Assembly: GCA_964017145.1 (NCBI GenBank)
Contig: OZ024844.1
Location: 4,119,119 to 4,183,118 of the forward strand
DNA from: Agrocybe praecox
Lineage: Eukaryota; Basidiomycota; Agaricomycetes; Agaricales; Agrocybaceae
Direction: 5' to 3'
Length of the DNA stretch: 64,000 nucleotides
In this document: in pieces, positions 62,826 through 64,000 of the stretch
How the letters are laid out: each line of letters starts with the position of its first letter
Position numbering within the stretch: position 1 is the stretch's first letter
Notes under the pieces: generated by a model
Seen by the model: the letters and a program-made list of their open reading frames with translations, nothing else
Database searches by the model: none
What the model was told of the DNA's origin: nothing
Program-made: the position numbers and the translations under genes

Positions 62826-63899
62826 TCACTTCTTCCCTTGGTTGCCTCTGCCCTTGCCCTTGCCCTTGCGAGCTTTCTTGTTGGGGGCCTTGAAGCGCTC
62901 GTTGGTGGCCTTGATGTTGGCGCCACGTTGAGCTTCCCGAGCGGCCTCGGTGCGATCGGCGTGTTGACGCCCCTTCTTGATGGAGCGTTGAGCCTGCTTC
63001 TGAAAGCGAGGAGAGGATGTTAGCCTCTTGATCGAATCGAGGTAGGCCGCCTTGCGCATCTTGTCTAGAATGGCGAGATGGTCGGCGGCCTCCGTGAAGT
63101 TGGTAATCACCTTCGGTTTGGGACCCTTGGAAGAGCCCGCCTTGGCGTTGGACTGTTAAAGGGTGGTGAGATGTTTGAAGGCGAAAATAAAAGGCATTAC
63201 TCACCGAATTTGCCTTTCCGAGTTTGGCAGCGACTGCCTTATCGATCATTGACTGGATCGATGCGGTGTTGGGAACCGCGTCAGCTGCCTCAACGTCGGC
63301 AGATCGTTTGATCTCCTTCTTGGCGTCCAGTTTGAGTTGAGCCTGGTAGGCACTGGATTCGACGATCTGAATGAGGCGCAGAGCGTAAGGAAGGAGGTCT
63401 TGGCGTAGGTCCGCCGCGATCATAAGAACTGCACCCGAAGTGCGATAACCAATGGGTCGGGATTCCCCGTCCTCCATCTCCTCGTCCCTGTCATCGAACA
63501 GAGAGACGCCTGGGAGCAGCTTGCCAGCCGCATCCCTAATGTCTCCATCGGCAGCGCCGGTGAAGAGGAGAGTTTTAGCGCCGGCTATCATCTCGTTCAC
63601 TTTGGGGCGAACAAGATTCCAGCCTTCGTTAAAGAGAGTGAGGGGGTTAAGTTCATCGTCCACCTTTTTGAAGTCCAATTGCTTGGCATTCTTTGCTTCG
63701 AGGAAGCGAACGGAGCGAAAGTCGTCCACACCCTTTTGAAGGGAGGTGCGGATGGCAAACGCCTCATCGGTTTCCGAGAACTCCTTAGAGAACTGTACTT
63801 CCGAGACCTTAACGGCCACGCTAGGTGGGAATTGACGCGGGGTGGCGTCATACATCTTCTGCCACTTGGACAAAAGGGCCCTCAACGACGAGCGTTGTT
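62826..63899 (-). pseudogene. ORF1 of element A3, 5'-truncated by the telomere
   Basis: Exon 1 starts mid-frame at the telomere junction; no natural ATG remains (only a TTG codon at 63885 opens the frame). The intron at 63153-63204 and the basic second exon are intact. Confidence 0.85.
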
Positions 63900-63922
63900 A
63901 GGGTTAGGGGGTTTAGGGTTAG

Positions 63923-63954
<32 letters not shown>

Positions 63955-64000
63955 GGTTAGGGTTAGGGTTAGGGTTAGGGTTAGGGTTAGGGTTAGGGTT
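63898..64000 (+). repeat. Chromosome-end telomere repeat (TTAGGG)n
   Basis: The first ~45 bases are irregular (TTAGGGG, GTTTAGGG, TTAGGGGTTAGGG) and then pure TTAGGG follows to the end of the window. The G-rich strand reads toward the right end, which is the correct polarity for a right-hand chromosome tip. TT at 63898-63899 is shared between element and telomere. Confidence 0.97.

Larger units (their letters stand above)
36816..63899 (-). repeat. Telomere-proximal retroelement array with 11,130-bp higher-order period (A1-B1-A2-B2-A3)
   Basis: Corresponding points recur exactly 11,130 bp apart: ORF ends at 38092, 49222 and 60352 (A) and at 43682 and 54812 (B). A and B are diverged relatives (about 4 percent at protein level by eye), while copies within A or within B are almost identical. 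A1 differs from A2 and A3 at a few bases: 38921 versus 50041 (Glu to Val) and 40100 versus 51230 (Asn to Ile). I saw no difference between B1 and B2. Confidence 0.9.
59075..63899 (-). mobile_element. Penelope-like retroelement A3, 5'-truncated, telomere-capped
   Basis: Shares the A2-specific changes. Element sequence ends inside ORF1 exon 1 (after AGCGTTGTT on the plus strand) and passes directly into telomere repeat, so the 5' pseudo-LTR, leader and first ~75 codons of ORF1 are missing. One base (A at 63873) is B-like. Confidence 0.88.

Noticed and set aside
1..64000. CRISPR arrays, tRNA or rRNA genes
   Set aside because: None seen; the sequence is eukaryotic nuclear DNA and no tRNA-like cloverleaf or rRNA core was noticed, though a tRNA search tool was not run.

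Overview
The window is the end of a chromosome from a filamentous basidiomycete, most likely an agaricomycete mushroom. The genes carry many short GT-AG introns of about 50-80 nt. Their products include an IML2-type TPR protein, RPN6, RPN7, an Swa2/auxilin-like protein, a NACHT NTPase and a 7TM family of a kind common in Agaricomycetes. The last ~100 bases are TTAGGG telomere repeat with its G-rich strand running to the right end, so the right end is a real chromosome tip.

Layout. Positions 1-36.8 kb are single-copy gene space: a TauD-type dioxygenase (1117-2381, +), an IML2/TTC39-like protein with two microexons (2637-5773, -), an AAAP amino-acid transporter (6128-8654, -), an F-box protein (9265-11052, -), a tartrate/isopropylmalate dehydrogenase-family enzyme (11815-13018, +), two divergently arranged paralogous single-pass proteins with a C-terminal coiled coil (13356-14007, -, and 15066-15799, +), a Ser/Thr-rich single-pass protein (17514-19139, +), a small hAT-like MITE with a perfect 8-bp target duplication (19332-19702), a 7TM protein (20699-21935, -), a conserved membrane protein (about 23081-25517, +), a head-to-head pair of proteasome lid genes RPN6 (-) and RPN7 (+), an Swa2/auxilin-like J protein (30060-33680, -), and a NACHT protein (34584-36930, +) whose 3' end is cut off by the first retroelement.

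Positions 36.8-63.9 kb are an uninterrupted array of five telomere-associated Penelope-like retroelements of the Coprina type, with no recognisable GIY-YIG endonuclease. All are on the minus strand, with 3' ends toward the centromere and 5' ends toward the telomere. That is the orientation expected if an RNA template is copied onto the 3' overhang of the chromosome end. There are two subfamilies in the order A1-B1-A2-B2-A3. A1/A2/A3 and B1/B2 are spaced exactly 11,130 bp apart and are nearly or fully identical. A3 is truncated at its 5' side and capped by telomere repeats. Each intact element is bracketed by two ~0.5-kb pseudo-LTRs, and each pseudo-LTR carries what reads as a complete type-I hammerhead ribozyme (nine copies). 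Junctions contain TTAGGG-like motifs, and one junction type holds a ~30-bp stub of another element end.

Each element encodes an ORF1 protein, reconstructed by removing a 52-nt intron, and a reverse transcriptase with an APDVVAF-like motif A (GDVVAFYPNI) and a YIDD catalytic box. Comparing A with B shows that the single 1251-codon open frame is partly spurious. The constrained reading runs through the spliced ORF1 to a stop at KK*, then resumes in the reverse transcriptase frame after an ~80-nt unconstrained linker. The most interesting content is this ribozyme-bearing, end-building retroelement array and its fusion to a broken NACHT gene.
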